A stretch of DNA of 64,000 nt from Streptomyces luteolus (GTDB taxonomy: Bacteria; Actinomycetota; Actinomycetes; Streptomycetales; Streptomycetaceae), in NCBI RefSeq assembly GCF_029968015.1, contig NZ_JASCIS010000027.1:42416-106415 (forward strand), given 5' to 3'. Shown here in pieces: positions 52,040 through 60,024 of this stretch (positions within the stretch are counted from its first letter, which is position 1; each line of letters starts with the position of its first letter). Under the pieces are notes generated by a model that saw nothing but the letters and a program-made list of their open reading frames with translations, was not told where the DNA came from and did not search any database. Made by a program: the position numbers and the translations under genes.

Positions 52040-52618
52040 GTGCGCAAGGATTCCGTCGTGGCAGCCGACCGCACCCGCTCGCGGGCGCGCCACCGCAGGT
52101 ACGAACCCGCGGGCGTCGACGAGGAGTTGATGCGCGCGCTCTACCGGGAGCACGCGGGTCCGCTGCTCAGTTACGTCCTGCGCCTGGTCGCGGGCGACCG
52201 GCAGCGCGCCGAGGACGTCGTGCAGGAGACCCTGATCCGCGCCTGGAAGAACGCCGGCAGCCTCGACCACTCCTCCGGTTCCGTACGGCCCTGGCTGGTG
52301 ACCGTGGCCCGGCGTATCGTCATCGACGGCCACCGCAGCCGGCAGGCCCGGCCGCAGGAGGTCGACCCGTCGCCCCTCGATGTCATGCCCGCGGAGGACG
52401 AGATCGACAAGGCGCTGTGGCTCATGACGCTCTCCGACGCGCTTGACGACCTGACGCCCGCGCACCGCGAGGTCCTCGTGGAGACGTACTTCAAGGGCCG
52501 TACGGTCAACGAGGCCGCGCAGACGCTCGGCATACCGCCCGGGACAGTGCGCTCGCGGGTGTTCTACGCGCTGCGCTCGATGAAGCTGGCACTTCAGGAG
52601 CGGGGGGTGACGTCGTGA
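52040..52618 (+). CDS. sigU: ECF-type RNA polymerase sigma factor (SigU)
   Basis: A protein of 192 aa from GTG 52040 with GGAGG 5 nt upstream; GTG 52058 with AAGGA is the alternative. Region 2 is LMRALYREHAGPLLSYVLRL with DRQRAEDVVQETLIRAWKN (about 30-70), and region 4 is LDDLTPAHREVLVETYFKGRTVNEAAQTLGI (split here) with PPGTVRSRVFYALRSMK, the promoter -35 reader. The stop overlaps the start of the membrane anti-sigma factor, the usual ECF pairing. The order next to a helicase and malic enzyme matches S. coelicolor sigU/rsuA (SCO2954/2953) from memory. The signal it answers is not evident. Confidence 0.85.
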   Translation: MRKDSVVAADRTRSRARHRRYEPAGVDEELMRALYREHAGPLLSYVLRLVAGDRQRAEDVVQETLIRAWKNAGSLDHSSGSVRPWLVTVARRIVIDGHRSRQARPQEVDPSPLDVMPAEDEIDKALWLMTLSDALDDLTPAHREVLVETYFKGRTVNEAAQTLGIPPGTVRSRVFYALRSMKLALQERGVTS

Positions 52619-53382
52619 ACGCGTACGGGGGGCAGGAGTTCGGGCCGGGGGAGTCCGTGCACGAGTCGGTGGGAGCGTACGCCCTCGGCGTTCTGGACGA
52701 GCGGCAGACCGCGGCCTTCGAGGAGCATCTCGCCCAATGCGCCTACTGCGTACGGGAGTTGGGCGAGCTGGCCGGAATGGAGCCGATGCTCGCCGTGCTC
52801 GCCGCGGACGGCGTGCCCGCACCGCCCCGGGCGGCCGACGACCGCCGTCTCGGCGAACTCCTCGCCAGGGCCGCCCGCGAGCGCACCGGCCGCCGCAGGC
52901 GCGGCCGCCTGATGCTCGCCGCCGCGGCCGCCCTGATCGTCCTCGCCCCGCTCGCCGCCCTCGCCGTGACCGGCGACGACAGCCCGGGGACGCGCCGTCC
53001 CGAGGCCCATTCGACGAGCCCCGCGCAGGACGCGTTCTTCCACCACATGACGGAGAAGGCCGCGGCCACCGACCGCGTCACCGACGTCACCGCGACCGTC
53101 GGCACGGAGAAGAAGCCCTGGGGTACGCACACGGTCCTGGAGCTGAAGAACGTCAAGGGCCCCCTCAAGTGCACCCTCGTCGCGGTCGGCAGGAACGGCG
53201 AGGAGGAGACGGTCACGTCCTGGTCGGTGCCGAAGTGGGGCTACGGGATCGAGGACAGCCCGCACGCCCGGGCCCGCTCCCCGCTGTACGTGCACGGCGG
53301 CGCGGCGATGGACGCGTCCGACATCGACCATTTCGAGGTCCGCACGCACGACGGACGACGCCTTGTGGAGGTCGGGGCGTAA
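52615..53382 (+). CDS. rsuA: Membrane zinc-binding anti-sigma factor (RsuA)
   Basis: A protein of 255 aa from GTG 52615 overlapping the sigU stop by 4 nt, giving fixed stoichiometry. The N-terminal ZAS domain has His38-x3-Cys42-x2-Cys45 (EEHLAQCAYC) after ALGVLDERQTAAF, the standard sigma-binding fold. One membrane helix (LMLAAAAALIVLAPLAALAV, about 101-120) separates it from an extracellular domain with AFFHHMTEKAAATDRVTD and a beta-rich C terminus (WGTHTVLELKNVKG) like the anti-sigma K C-terminal domain. It holds SigU until an envelope signal releases it. Confidence 0.88.
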   Translation: MNAYGGQEFGPGESVHESVGAYALGVLDERQTAAFEEHLAQCAYCVRELGELAGMEPMLAVLAADGVPAPPRAADDRRLGELLARAARERTGRRRRGRLMLAAAAALIVLAPLAALAVTGDDSPGTRRPEAHSTSPAQDAFFHHMTEKAAATDRVTDVTATVGTEKKPWGTHTVLELKNVKGPLKCTLVAVGRNGEEETVTSWSVPKWGYGIEDSPHARARSPLYVHGGAAMDASDIDHFEVRTHDGRRLVEVGA

Positions 53383-53429
53383 CTTCGCGTACGGTTGACG
53401 GCTGCCCAGTACAGCAGAAGGGGAACGCG

Positions 53430-55745
53430 GTGGCCGTCGACAACGGAACTCTGCCGTCAGGCACACGCGACCGGGAGATCGGTGCCGAGCAGGCACACCT
53501 CGACCGGGTCTACCGCCGCCTCGAGGAGAAGATCCACGAGGCCGAGTTCCTCATGCACGACGCCGCCCAGCGCGGCCAGGTCGGCACCCCCGGCGCGCTC
53601 GCCGAGCGGGACGCGCAGGTCTTCCGCGCGGGCGTGCACCTCAACCGGCTCAACAACGAGTTCGAGGACTTCCTCTTCGGCCGGATCGACCTGCTGCTCG
53701 GCAAGGACGGCAAGAAGGGCCCGGACGGCGCGTACACCTCGATCGAACCGGCCGACGACGCGATCCGGCCGGACGGCGCCCGTCAAGTCGCCGACATCGC
53801 CGAGACCCTGCACATCGGCCGGATCGGCGTCCTCGACGCGGACTTCTCGCCGCTGGTCATCGACTGGCGCGCCCCGGCGGCCGCGCCCTTCTACCGCTCC
53901 ACCCCGGTCGACCCCGGCCGGGTGGTCCGCAGAAGGGTCATCCGCTCCAAGGGCCGCAAGGTGCTCGGTGTCGAGGACGACCTGATGCGCCCCGAGCTGA
54001 CCGCCCACCTGGACGGCGAGGAGCTCCCGGCCCTCGGCGACGGCGCCCTGATGGCGGCGCTCGGCCAGGCCCGCTCGCACTCCATGCGGGACATCGTGGC
54101 CTCCATCCAGGCCGAGCAGGACCTGGTCATCCGGGCCCCCGCCGCCTCCGTGACGTACGTGGAGGGCGGCCCCGGCACCGGCAAGACCGCCGTCGCTCTG
54201 CACCGCGCCGCGTACCTGCTCTACCAGGACCGGCGGCGGTACGCGGGCGGCATCCTGATCGTCTCGCCGACGCCGCTGCTCGTCGCGTACACCGAGGGCG
54301 TCCTTCCGTCGCTCGGCGAGGAGGGGCAGGTCGCGATCCGCGCGGTCGGCTCCCTCTACGACCAGCCGGACGGCGCGGAGGCGACGGTGTACGACGAGCC
54401 GCCGGTGGCCCGCGTCAAGGGCTCCTCGCGGATGCTGAAGGTGCTGCGCAAGGCCGCCCGCGGCGTCCTGGAACGCCCGGACGCGCCCACCCTGCTCCGG
54501 GTCGTCGCGTTCGGCCGCCGCCTTGAACTGGAGGCGGACGAGCTGGCCCGGATCCGCCAGGCCACCCTCGGCGGCTCGGCCCCCGTGAACCTCCTGCGCC
54601 CGCGCGCCCGCAAGCTGCTCCTGGACGCGCTGTGGGCCAAGTCCGGCTCGGCCAACCGGCACTCCGACCCGGAGCTGGCGGCCGAGCTGCGCTCCTCCTT
54701 CGACGAGGACGTGGCCTCCGAGGACGCCTTCCTGGCCTTCCTCGACGCCTGGTGGCCCGAGCTGACCCCGCGCCTGGTCCTCGCCGCGATGGCCGACGAG
54801 AAGCGCCTCGGCCGCTGGTCGCGCCGCGTCCTCAACCCGGGCGAGAACCGCCGCCTGGCCCGCTCGCTGCGCCGCGAGGGCCTGTCCGTGCACGACGTGG
54901 CGCTCCTCGACGAGCTGCAGACGATGCTCGGCACCCCGGCCCGCCCCAAGAAGAAGCGCGAACTCACTGTGTCTGATTCCTGGGGCCTCGACCAGCTCTC
55001 CGGCCTGGAGGAGCTGATGCCGCAGCGTGAGGAGACCCAGCGCGAACGCGCCGAACGCCTCGCTCAGGAACGGGTCGAGTACGCGCACGTCATCGTCGAC
55101 GAGGCCCAGGACCTGACGCCGATGCAGTGGCGGATGGTGGGCCGCCGCGGCCGGCACGCCACCTGGACGGTCGTCGGGGACCCGGCCCAGTCCTCCTGGT
55201 CGGACCCGGACGAGGCCGCCGCCGCCCGCGACGAGGCCCTCGGCACCCGGCCGCGGCGCCGCTTCGAACTCACCGTCAACTACCGCAATCCGTCGGAGAT
55301 CGCGGAGCTCGCGGCCAAGGTCCTGGCCCTCGCCATGCCCGGCACCGCGTCCCCGAAGGCGGTCAGGTCGACGGGCGTCGAGCCCCGCTTCGCGGTGGTG
55401 CCCGACGGCGACCTGGGCGCGAGCGTCCGCGCGGAGGCCGAGGCGCTGCTCGACCGGGTCGACGGCACGATCGGCGTCGTGGTCGCGATGCGCCGCCGCG
55501 CCGAGGCGGCCCGCTGGCTCGCGGAACTCGGCGACCGCGTGGTGGCCCTCGGCAGCCTGGAGGCCAAGGGCCTGGAGTACGACGCGACGGTGGTGGTCTC
55601 CCCGGCGGAGATCGCCGACGAGTCCCCGGCCGGCCTGCGCGTCCTGTACGTCGCCCTGACCCGCGCGACCCAGCAGCTCACGGTCGTCTCGGGCGAGCGC
55701 GACGAGCCGGACGCGGCGGGCGTACCGGACCTGCTGCGGGACTGA
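53430..55745 (+). CDS. UvrD-like helicase of the HelD family (RNA polymerase recycling)
   Basis: A protein of 771 aa from GTG 53430 with AAGGGG 6 nt upstream; the frame is open to 52737. The N terminus is a predicted antiparallel coiled coil (LDRVYRRLEEKIHEAEFLMHDA, about 20-42), as in HelD proteins that enter the RNA polymerase secondary channel. Motor motifs: Walker A GGPGTGKTA with Lys252, VIVDEAQDLTPMQWRM (motif II), VVGDPAQSSW (III), VNYRNPSEI (IV), LEAKGLEYDATVVVSP (V) and LYVALTRAT (VI). HelD-type proteins dissociate stalled polymerase; Streptomyces HelR also protects it from rifamycins, but its rifamycin-associated promoter element is not seen here. It lies just after sigU/rsuA. Confidence 0.88.
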   Translation: MAVDNGTLPSGTRDREIGAEQAHLDRVYRRLEEKIHEAEFLMHDAAQRGQVGTPGALAERDAQVFRAGVHLNRLNNEFEDFLFGRIDLLLGKDGKKGPDGAYTSIEPADDAIRPDGARQVADIAETLHIGRIGVLDADFSPLVIDWRAPAAAPFYRSTPVDPGRVVRRRVIRSKGRKVLGVEDDLMRPELTAHLDGEELPALGDGALMAALGQARSHSMRDIVASIQAEQDLVIRAPAASVTYVEGGPGTGKTAVALHRAAYLLYQDRRRYAGGILIVSPTPLLVAYTEGVLPSLGEEGQVAIRAVGSLYDQPDGAEATVYDEPPVARVKGSSRMLKVLRKAARGVLERPDAPTLLRVVAFGRRLELEADELARIRQATLGGSAPVNLLRPRARKLLLDALWAKSGSANRHSDPELAAELRSSFDEDVASEDAFLAFLDAWWPELTPRLVLAAMADEKRLGRWSRRVLNPGENRRLARSLRREGLSVHDVALLDELQTMLGTPARPKKKRELTVSDSWGLDQLSGLEELMPQREETQRERAERLAQERVEYAHVIVDEAQDLTPMQWRMVGRRGRHATWTVVGDPAQSSWSDPDEAAAARDEALGTRPRRRFELTVNYRNPSEIAELAAKVLALAMPGTASPKAVRSTGVEPRFAVVPDGDLGASVRAEAEALLDRVDGTIGVVVAMRRRAEAARWLAELGDRVVALGSLEAKGLEYDATVVVSPAEIADESPAGLRVLYVALTRATQQLTVVSGERDEPDAAGVPDLLRD

Positions 55746-55790
55746 CCGGGTCCCGTGCGGGGCCGTAGGAAGCGCCACCCCGCGCGGGAA

Positions 55791-55970
55791 TTGCCTTACG
55801 GGGAACCTTTGTTACCTTGGACATGGCACCGGCCCGATCCAAGCCCCCGGGCCCAACCTTCGTCGCTACGAGCGACCACTTGCCGCGAGGCGAGCATGGC
55901 GGGTCGGTGTCACTTGAACGTCGGAAGAGGCCCGCGTCACCCACGGTGGCGCGGGCCTCTTCGTGTTCTC
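55791..55970 (+). ncRNA. Candidate short transcript between the helicase and malic enzyme genes
   Basis: TTGCCT (55791-55796), a 16-bp spacer and TACCTT (55813-55818) form a good promoter; a 13-bp hairpin (55924-55936 with 55950-55962), followed by a T-containing run, would end the transcript after about 140 nt. A 50-codon frame (55823-55975, ATG to TAG) overlaps it but runs through the hairpin, starts only 4 nt after the -10 box and has no ribosome site, so a non-coding RNA is the better call. No Rfam family is recognised. Confidence 0.45.
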
Positions 55971-55994
55971 CCTAGAGGTTCCTCCAGCGTTCAA

Positions 55995-56045
55995 GGAAAC
56001 TCTTCCCACGATCCTCCACTTCTCGTATGGTGGAAGATGTTTTCC
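55995..56045. promoter_or_regulatory. Imperfect inverted repeat upstream of the malic enzyme gene
   Basis: Arms 55995-56009 and 56030-56045 (GTGGAAGATGTTTTCC and its near complement) with 20 nt between. An operator or leader hairpin 113 nt before ATG 56158. The rest of the leader to 56157 shows no gene. Confidence 0.4.
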
Positions 56046-56157
56046 GAATCCAAGCGTGAACAAAACGTTCTCAATCCGGGGCGGCTACCACGTACCCAGC
56101 GGTAGGTGCGACGATCGGATGACGCACGCGAAATATCAGGTGAAAGAGGAAGTCGGC

Positions 56158-57579
56158 ATGGCAACGGCGCCCAGCGTCTCCTACTCGATGACGGTCAGGC
56201 TCGAGGTGCCTGCGAGCGGTACGGCCGTTTCGCAGCTCACCACGGCCGTCGAGTCCCACGGAGGCTCGGTCACCGGCCTCGATGTCACGGCTTCCGGCCA
56301 CGAGAAGCTCCGTATCGACGTCACCATCGCCGCGACCTCCACCGCGCACGCGGACGAGATCGTCGAGCAGCTGCGCGGCATCGAGGGCATCACGCTCGGC
56401 AAGGTCTCCGACCGTACGTTCCTGATGCACCTCGGCGGCAAGATCGAGATGGCGTCCAAGCACCCCATTCGCAACCGCGACGACCTCTCGATGGTCTACA
56501 CGCCGGGTGTGGCCCGGGTGTGCATGGCCATCGCCGAGAACCCCGAGGACGCGCGCCGCCTGACCATCAAGCGCAACACCGTCGCGGTCGTGACGGACGG
56601 CTCGGCCGTGCTCGGCCTCGGCAACATCGGCCCGATGGCCGCCATGCCGGTGATGGAGGGCAAGGCGGCCCTCTTCAAGCGCTTCGCCGACATCGACGCC
56701 TGGCCGATCTGCCTGGACACCCAGGACACCGACGCCATCGTCGAGCACGTCAAGGCCATCGCCCCCGGCTTCGCGGGCATCAACCTGGAGGACATCTCCG
56801 CGCCCCGCTGCTTCGAGATCGAGGCCCGCCTGCGCGAGGCCCTCGACATCCCGGTCTTCCACGACGACCAGCACGGCACCGCCATCGTGGTGCTCGCCGC
56901 CCTGACCAACGCGCTGCGCGTGGTCGGCAAGAACGTCGGCGACGTCCGCGTGGTCATGTCCGGCGCCGGCGCGGCCGGTACGGCCATCCTGAAGCTGCTG
57001 ATCGCCGCCGGCGTCAAGCACGCCGTGGTGGCCGACATCCACGGCGTCGTGCACGCCGACCGCGACGACCTCAAGGACGCCGCCGTCGACTCCCCGCTGC
57101 GCTGGATCGCGGACAACACCAACCCCGAGGGCGTCACCGGCACCCTCAAGCAGGCAGTCGTCGGCGCCGACGTGTTCATCGGCGTCTCGGCTCCGAACGT
57201 CCTCGGCGGGGACGACGTCGCGGCGATGGCCGACGACGCGATCGTGTTCGCGCTCGCGAACCCGGACCCGGAGGTCGACCCCGCAATCGCGCGCCAGACG
57301 GCGGGAGTTGTGGCCACCGGCCGCTCCGACTTCCCGAACCAGATCAACAACGTCCTGGTCTTCCCTGGCGTGTTCCGCGGCCTGCTCGACGCCCAGTCGC
57401 GCACCGTGAACACCGAGATGATGCTGGCCGCCGCCACCGCGCTCGCGGACGTCGTCACCGAGGACGAGCTGAACCCGAACTACATCATCCCCAGCGTCTT
57501 CAACGACAAGGTCGCCGGTGCCGTCGCCGGAGCGGTGCGCAACGCCGCCAAGGCCGCCGGAGGGGCTCCCACCGCCTGA
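56158..57579 (+). CDS. NAD-type malic enzyme with N-terminal ACT domain
   Basis: A protein of 473 aa from ATG 56158 (AGAGGA about 8 nt upstream); the frame is open to 55963. It decarboxylates malate to pyruvate with NAD(P)H formation. Residues about 8-80 are an ACT-like regulatory domain (SMTVRLEVPASGTAVSQL), which implies effector control. Catalytic part: SMVYTPGVARVC near 117, TDGSAVLGLGNIGPMAAMPVMEGKA (given in two halves: TDGSAVLGLGNIG and MPVMEGKA), the metal-binding segment NLEDISAPRCFEIE and FHDDQHGTAIV, then the Rossmann GAGAAGTAILKLL near 272. From memory it matches S. coelicolor SCO2951, an NAD-dependent malic enzyme. The C-terminal GGAPTA end is usual. Confidence 0.93.
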   Translation: MATAPSVSYSMTVRLEVPASGTAVSQLTTAVESHGGSVTGLDVTASGHEKLRIDVTIAATSTAHADEIVEQLRGIEGITLGKVSDRTFLMHLGGKIEMASKHPIRNRDDLSMVYTPGVARVCMAIAENPEDARRLTIKRNTVAVVTDGSAVLGLGNIGPMAAMPVMEGKAALFKRFADIDAWPICLDTQDTDAIVEHVKAIAPGFAGINLEDISAPRCFEIEARLREALDIPVFHDDQHGTAIVVLAALTNALRVVGKNVGDVRVVMSGAGAAGTAILKLLIAAGVKHAVVADIHGVVHADRDDLKDAAVDSPLRWIADNTNPEGVTGTLKQAVVGADVFIGVSAPNVLGGDDVAAMADDAIVFALANPDPEVDPAIARQTAGVVATGRSDFPNQINNVLVFPGVFRGLLDAQSRTVNTEMMLAAATALADVVTEDELNPNYIIPSVFNDKVAGAVAGAVRNAAKAAGGAPTA

Positions 57580-57942
57580 TGTGACGGTTCCCACGGTCGC
57601 CGGGGCGGCGCGTCGCGGAACCCGCGCCGCCGCCCCGCCCTCTAGGGTTGCGGGCGGCGCGCCCTGAAATCCTGGGGGTCCGGCGCCCGGAGCCGGACGG
57701 ACCGTCGCGAACTTCGTCACCATTTAGACGAAGTGGCGCTTTTCGTGTGACTCCCAAGGGTGCCGGATTGGCTTTCCCGCCATTTTTAGGGGCAGGATGC
57801 GTCTCTAGGCGGGAGGGTCCGACTGACGGACCCGGGTCCGGGGACCCACGAAGGACCCTGGCAGCATCGGCTTCGCTGTGCTGAACATGCGGCTCGACCG
57901 CGTGGCACGCCTCAACGGCAAGAAGAACACGGGAGTACAAAC
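57580..57942. other. Intergenic region between the malic enzyme gene and hupA
   Basis: 363 bp without a gene. A GC-rich hairpin (57602-57612 with 57623-57636), without U tract, probably ends the malic enzyme transcript. A perfect 8-bp dyad ACTTCGTC-N8-GACGAAGT (57711-57734) lies 209 nt before hupA and may be an operator or processing site. The hupA ribosome site is GGGAG 7 nt before ATG. Confidence 0.45.
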
Positions 57943-58224
57943 ATGAACCGCAGTGAGCTGGTGGCCGCGCTGGCCGACCGCGCAGAGGTGACCCGCAAGG
58001 ACGCCGACGCCGTGCTGGCCGCGTTCGCCGAGACCGTCGGCGAGATCGTTGCCAAGGGCGACGAGAAGGTCACCATCCCCGGCTTCCTGACCTTCGAGCG
58101 CACCCACCGTGCCGCTCGCACCGCCCGCAACCCGCAGACCGGCGAGCCGATCAACATCCCCGCCGGCTACAGCGTGAAGGTTTCGGCCGGTTCGAAGCTG
58201 AAGGAAGCGGCGAAGGGCAAGTAA
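57943..58224 (+). CDS. hupA: HU-family nucleoid DNA-binding protein
   Basis: A protein of 93 aa, the standard length of HU without the long Lys-rich tail of HupS-type paralogues. N-terminal helices MNRSELVAALADRAEVTRKD form the dimer body; GFLTFERTHRAARTARNPQT and INIPAGYSVKVSAGSKLKEA form the DNA-binding arm with the Pro-containing intercalating loop (NIPAG). It bends and compacts DNA. It stands alone with a strong terminator 18 nt after the stop. The name follows synteny with S. coelicolor hupA (SCO2950) from memory. Confidence 0.96.
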   Translation: MNRSELVAALADRAEVTRKDADAVLAAFAETVGEIVAKGDEKVTIPGFLTFERTHRAARTARNPQTGEPINIPAGYSVKVSAGSKLKEAAKGK

Positions 58225-58241
58225 GCCTCGACGTCAGCGCG

Positions 58242-58281
58242 GAGGGCGGCACCCGGGAAGTTCCGGGTGCCGCCCTCTTTG
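58242..58281. terminator. Terminator between hupA and the HAD gene
   Basis: GAGGGCGGCACCCGGGAA (58242-58259) pairs with 58261-58277, followed by TTTG. It lies between convergent genes, so it may serve both. Confidence 0.88.
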
Positions 58282-58299
58282 CTTGCCGTACGTCGGCGG

Positions 58300-58998
58300 T
58301 CAGAGGCGGATCTCCTCCAGCGTCCGCACCAGCGTCGTACGCGGTCCCGGGGTGATGCCCGGGACCGAAGGCACCGCCAGGAGGCGGCAGCCCGCTGCCA
58401 GGGCCGCTGTCGCGCCCGTCGGGGTGTCCTCCACGGCCAGGCAGTCCGCCGGGTCCACGCCGAGCGCCGCCGCGGCCGTCAGATACGGCTCCGGGTGCGG
58501 CTTGCCGCGCTCCGTCTCGCCCGAGGTGACCGACGTGTCGAAGCGGTGCCGGCCGAGCGTGTCCAGGACCAGGTCCGCCACGTGCCGCTCCGAGGCGGTC
58601 ACCAGCGCCGTGGGGATGCCGAGCGACCGCGCCCGGTCGAGCAGCCGCAGCGCGCCGGGCTGTACGGTCACGCCCGCCGCGACGCGGGACGTGAACGCCC
58701 GGTCCAGGATCCGCGCGCTCTCCGCGGCCGTCAGGGCCGTAAGCCCCTGCCGTACGAGATGGTCGGCGGCGTCGGCCACCGCCGCGCCCGCGAACGGGGC
58801 CAGGGTCGGGCCGCTGGACGGGGAGCCCTGCGCGTGCAGGAACTCCGCGACCGCGTCGAGCCAGGCGTGCTCGGTGTCGACGAGGGTGCCGTCCATGTCG
58901 CAGAGCAGGGCGGCCGGGCGGGGCAGAGTGAGCGCGCGGGACGCGGGGGACGCGGGGGACGAGGGGTGCGCGGGGTTCGTCAACTGCGGGTTCCTCAA
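58300..58998 (-). CDS. HAD-superfamily phosphatase (beta-phosphoglucomutase-like subfamily)
   Basis: A protein of 232 aa from TTG 58998, whose first bases overlap the regulator's stop (TTGA). HAD motifs: I DMDGTLVDTE near 34-43 (nucleophile Asp34, acid Asp36), II ALVTASE near 130, III GKPHPEPY Lys near 164, IV AVEDTPTGATAA near 188. It dephosphorylates or transfers phosphate on a small sugar- or polyol-type substrate. It is coupled to a UTRA-GntR regulator. Phosphonoacetaldehyde hydrolase (PhnX), expected if the locus handled aminoethylphosphonate, is not evident: the typical PhnX cap lysine motif is not seen. Substrate unknown. Confidence 0.85.
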   Translation of the reverse strand: MRNPQLTNPAHPSSPASPASRALTLPRPAALLCDMDGTLVDTEHAWLDAVAEFLHAQGSPSSGPTLAPFAGAAVADAADHLVRQGLTALTAAESARILDRAFTSRVAAGVTVQPGALRLLDRARSLGIPTALVTASERHVADLVLDTLGRHRFDTSVTSGETERGKPHPEPYLTAAAALGVDPADCLAVEDTPTGATAALAAGCRLLAVPSVPGITPGPRTTLVRTLEEIRL

Positions 58999-59738
58999 TG
59001 ATCAGGGGCGGTGCGGGCCAGGGGGTTGGCCTGCACCGAGTTGCGGACGGTGAAGACGACCGTGCCGGGCCGGTAGCGGTCGTCCGAGGTCTCCACCGGG
59101 CGGCCCTCGGTGGTGGTCGTGGTGCGGCGGACGCGAAGGAGCGGGGAGCCGCGGCGGACCGACAGTTCGCGGGCGTCCACCGTGCCGGCGGGGACCGCGT
59201 CCAGGTGGTGCTCGCCGTGCGACATCACCAGGCCGACCGCGTCGTACAGGCTCTGCGTCACCGACTCGCAGTCGTCCGGCAGGGCTTCGACGGCCTCGGC
59301 GGTCCAGCCCGCGTACACCGTGCGTTCCAGGAGGACCGGGTCGCCGTCCAGGGTGCGGATGCGCAGGACGTGCAACACCGTGTCGCCCGGGGCGAGTTGG
59401 AGCTGGGCGGCCTCGGCCTCGGTGGCGCGGGCGCGACGGCTCGACAGGACCCGGCCGCCGGGGGTGCGGCCGCCCGCGCGGGCCCACTGGGCGAAGCTGC
59501 GCAGCTCGGTGAAGCTCTGACTGGGTGTCGCCGCGAGCACCACGCGCCGGGCGCCCTGCCGGGAGCCGATCAGGCCCTCCGACTGGAGCGTGCCGAAGGC
59601 CTGGCGCAGGGTGCCGCGCGAGACGCCGTGGGCGCTTGCGAGTTCGGACTCCGAGGGCAGGGCGGCGCCCACCGGATAGCTGCCGCCGGCGATGGCGCGG
59701 CGCAGCTCGTCGGCGATTTCCTCGTGCCGTCGGGTCAC
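58995..59738 (-). CDS. GntR-family (HutC/UTRA) transcriptional regulator
   Basis: A protein of 247 aa from GTG 59738. N-terminal winged helix: IADELRRAIAGGSYPVGAALPSESELA (split) and HGVSRGTLRQAFGTLQSEGLI (residues about 7-58). The UTRA effector domain follows (about 90-240), with VLHVLRIRTLDGDPVLLERTV and RRTTTTTEGRPVETSDDRYRPG. UTRA regulators sense sugar phosphates or phosphonates and bind TGTCTAGACA-like operators. One such site, TTGTCCAGACAG, lies between the promoter and start of the divergent ABC operon, so this is probably its local repressor. Confidence 0.88.
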   Translation of the reverse strand: MTRRHEEIADELRRAIAGGSYPVGAALPSESELASAHGVSRGTLRQAFGTLQSEGLIGSRQGARRVVLAATPSQSFTELRSFAQWARAGGRTPGGRVLSSRRARATEAEAAQLQLAPGDTVLHVLRIRTLDGDPVLLERTVYAGWTAEAVEALPDDCESVTQSLYDAVGLVMSHGEHHLDAVPAGTVDARELSVRRGSPLLRVRRTTTTTEGRPVETSDDRYRPGTVVFTVRNSVQANPLARTAPDH

Positions 59739-59930
59739 TGGTCTCCTCGGACGGGTCGGAGCTGGCAGGAGGGCTCGATCATGTCATCCGACGTCGCCTC
59801 CGCGCACCCCCGAACTGTGCGCAGATGCGTACAGGGTCGGCGAGCGGGACTTTGCTTATAACCGCTCCCCGGCCAGGTAAACACTTCTCTTCATAACGCT
59901 TTTGACCTGCGCTTTTTCTTCACCCTGAGC

Positions 59931-59960
59931 TTTACCGTGCGGTCACTTGGCGGTTATCTT
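59931..59960 (+). promoter_or_regulatory. Candidate promoter of the ABC importer operon
   Basis: TTTACC (59931-59936), an 18-bp spacer and TATCTT (59955-59960), about 64 nt before GTG 60025. It faces away from the GntR gene in the 286-bp divergent gap. Confidence 0.45.
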
Positions 59961-59982
59961 CGTCCGGCTTACTGACGATGGC

Positions 59983-59994
59983 TTGTCCAGACAG
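59983..59994. promoter_or_regulatory. Candidate UTRA-GntR operator
   Basis: TTGTCCAGACAG is a near-palindrome (CTGTC-CA/TG-GACAA) of the type bound by HutC/UTRA regulators such as DasR and PhnF. It lies about 20 nt after the -10 box, where binding would block elongation. Confidence 0.45.
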
Positions 59995-60024
59995 GTGGCA
60001 GCCGAAGACCCAGGAGTACCCATC

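Noticed and set aside
53383..53429. Rifamycin-associated element before the HelD-like gene
   Set aside because: The 47-nt gap has no long inverted repeat of that type; hence the helicase was not called helR.
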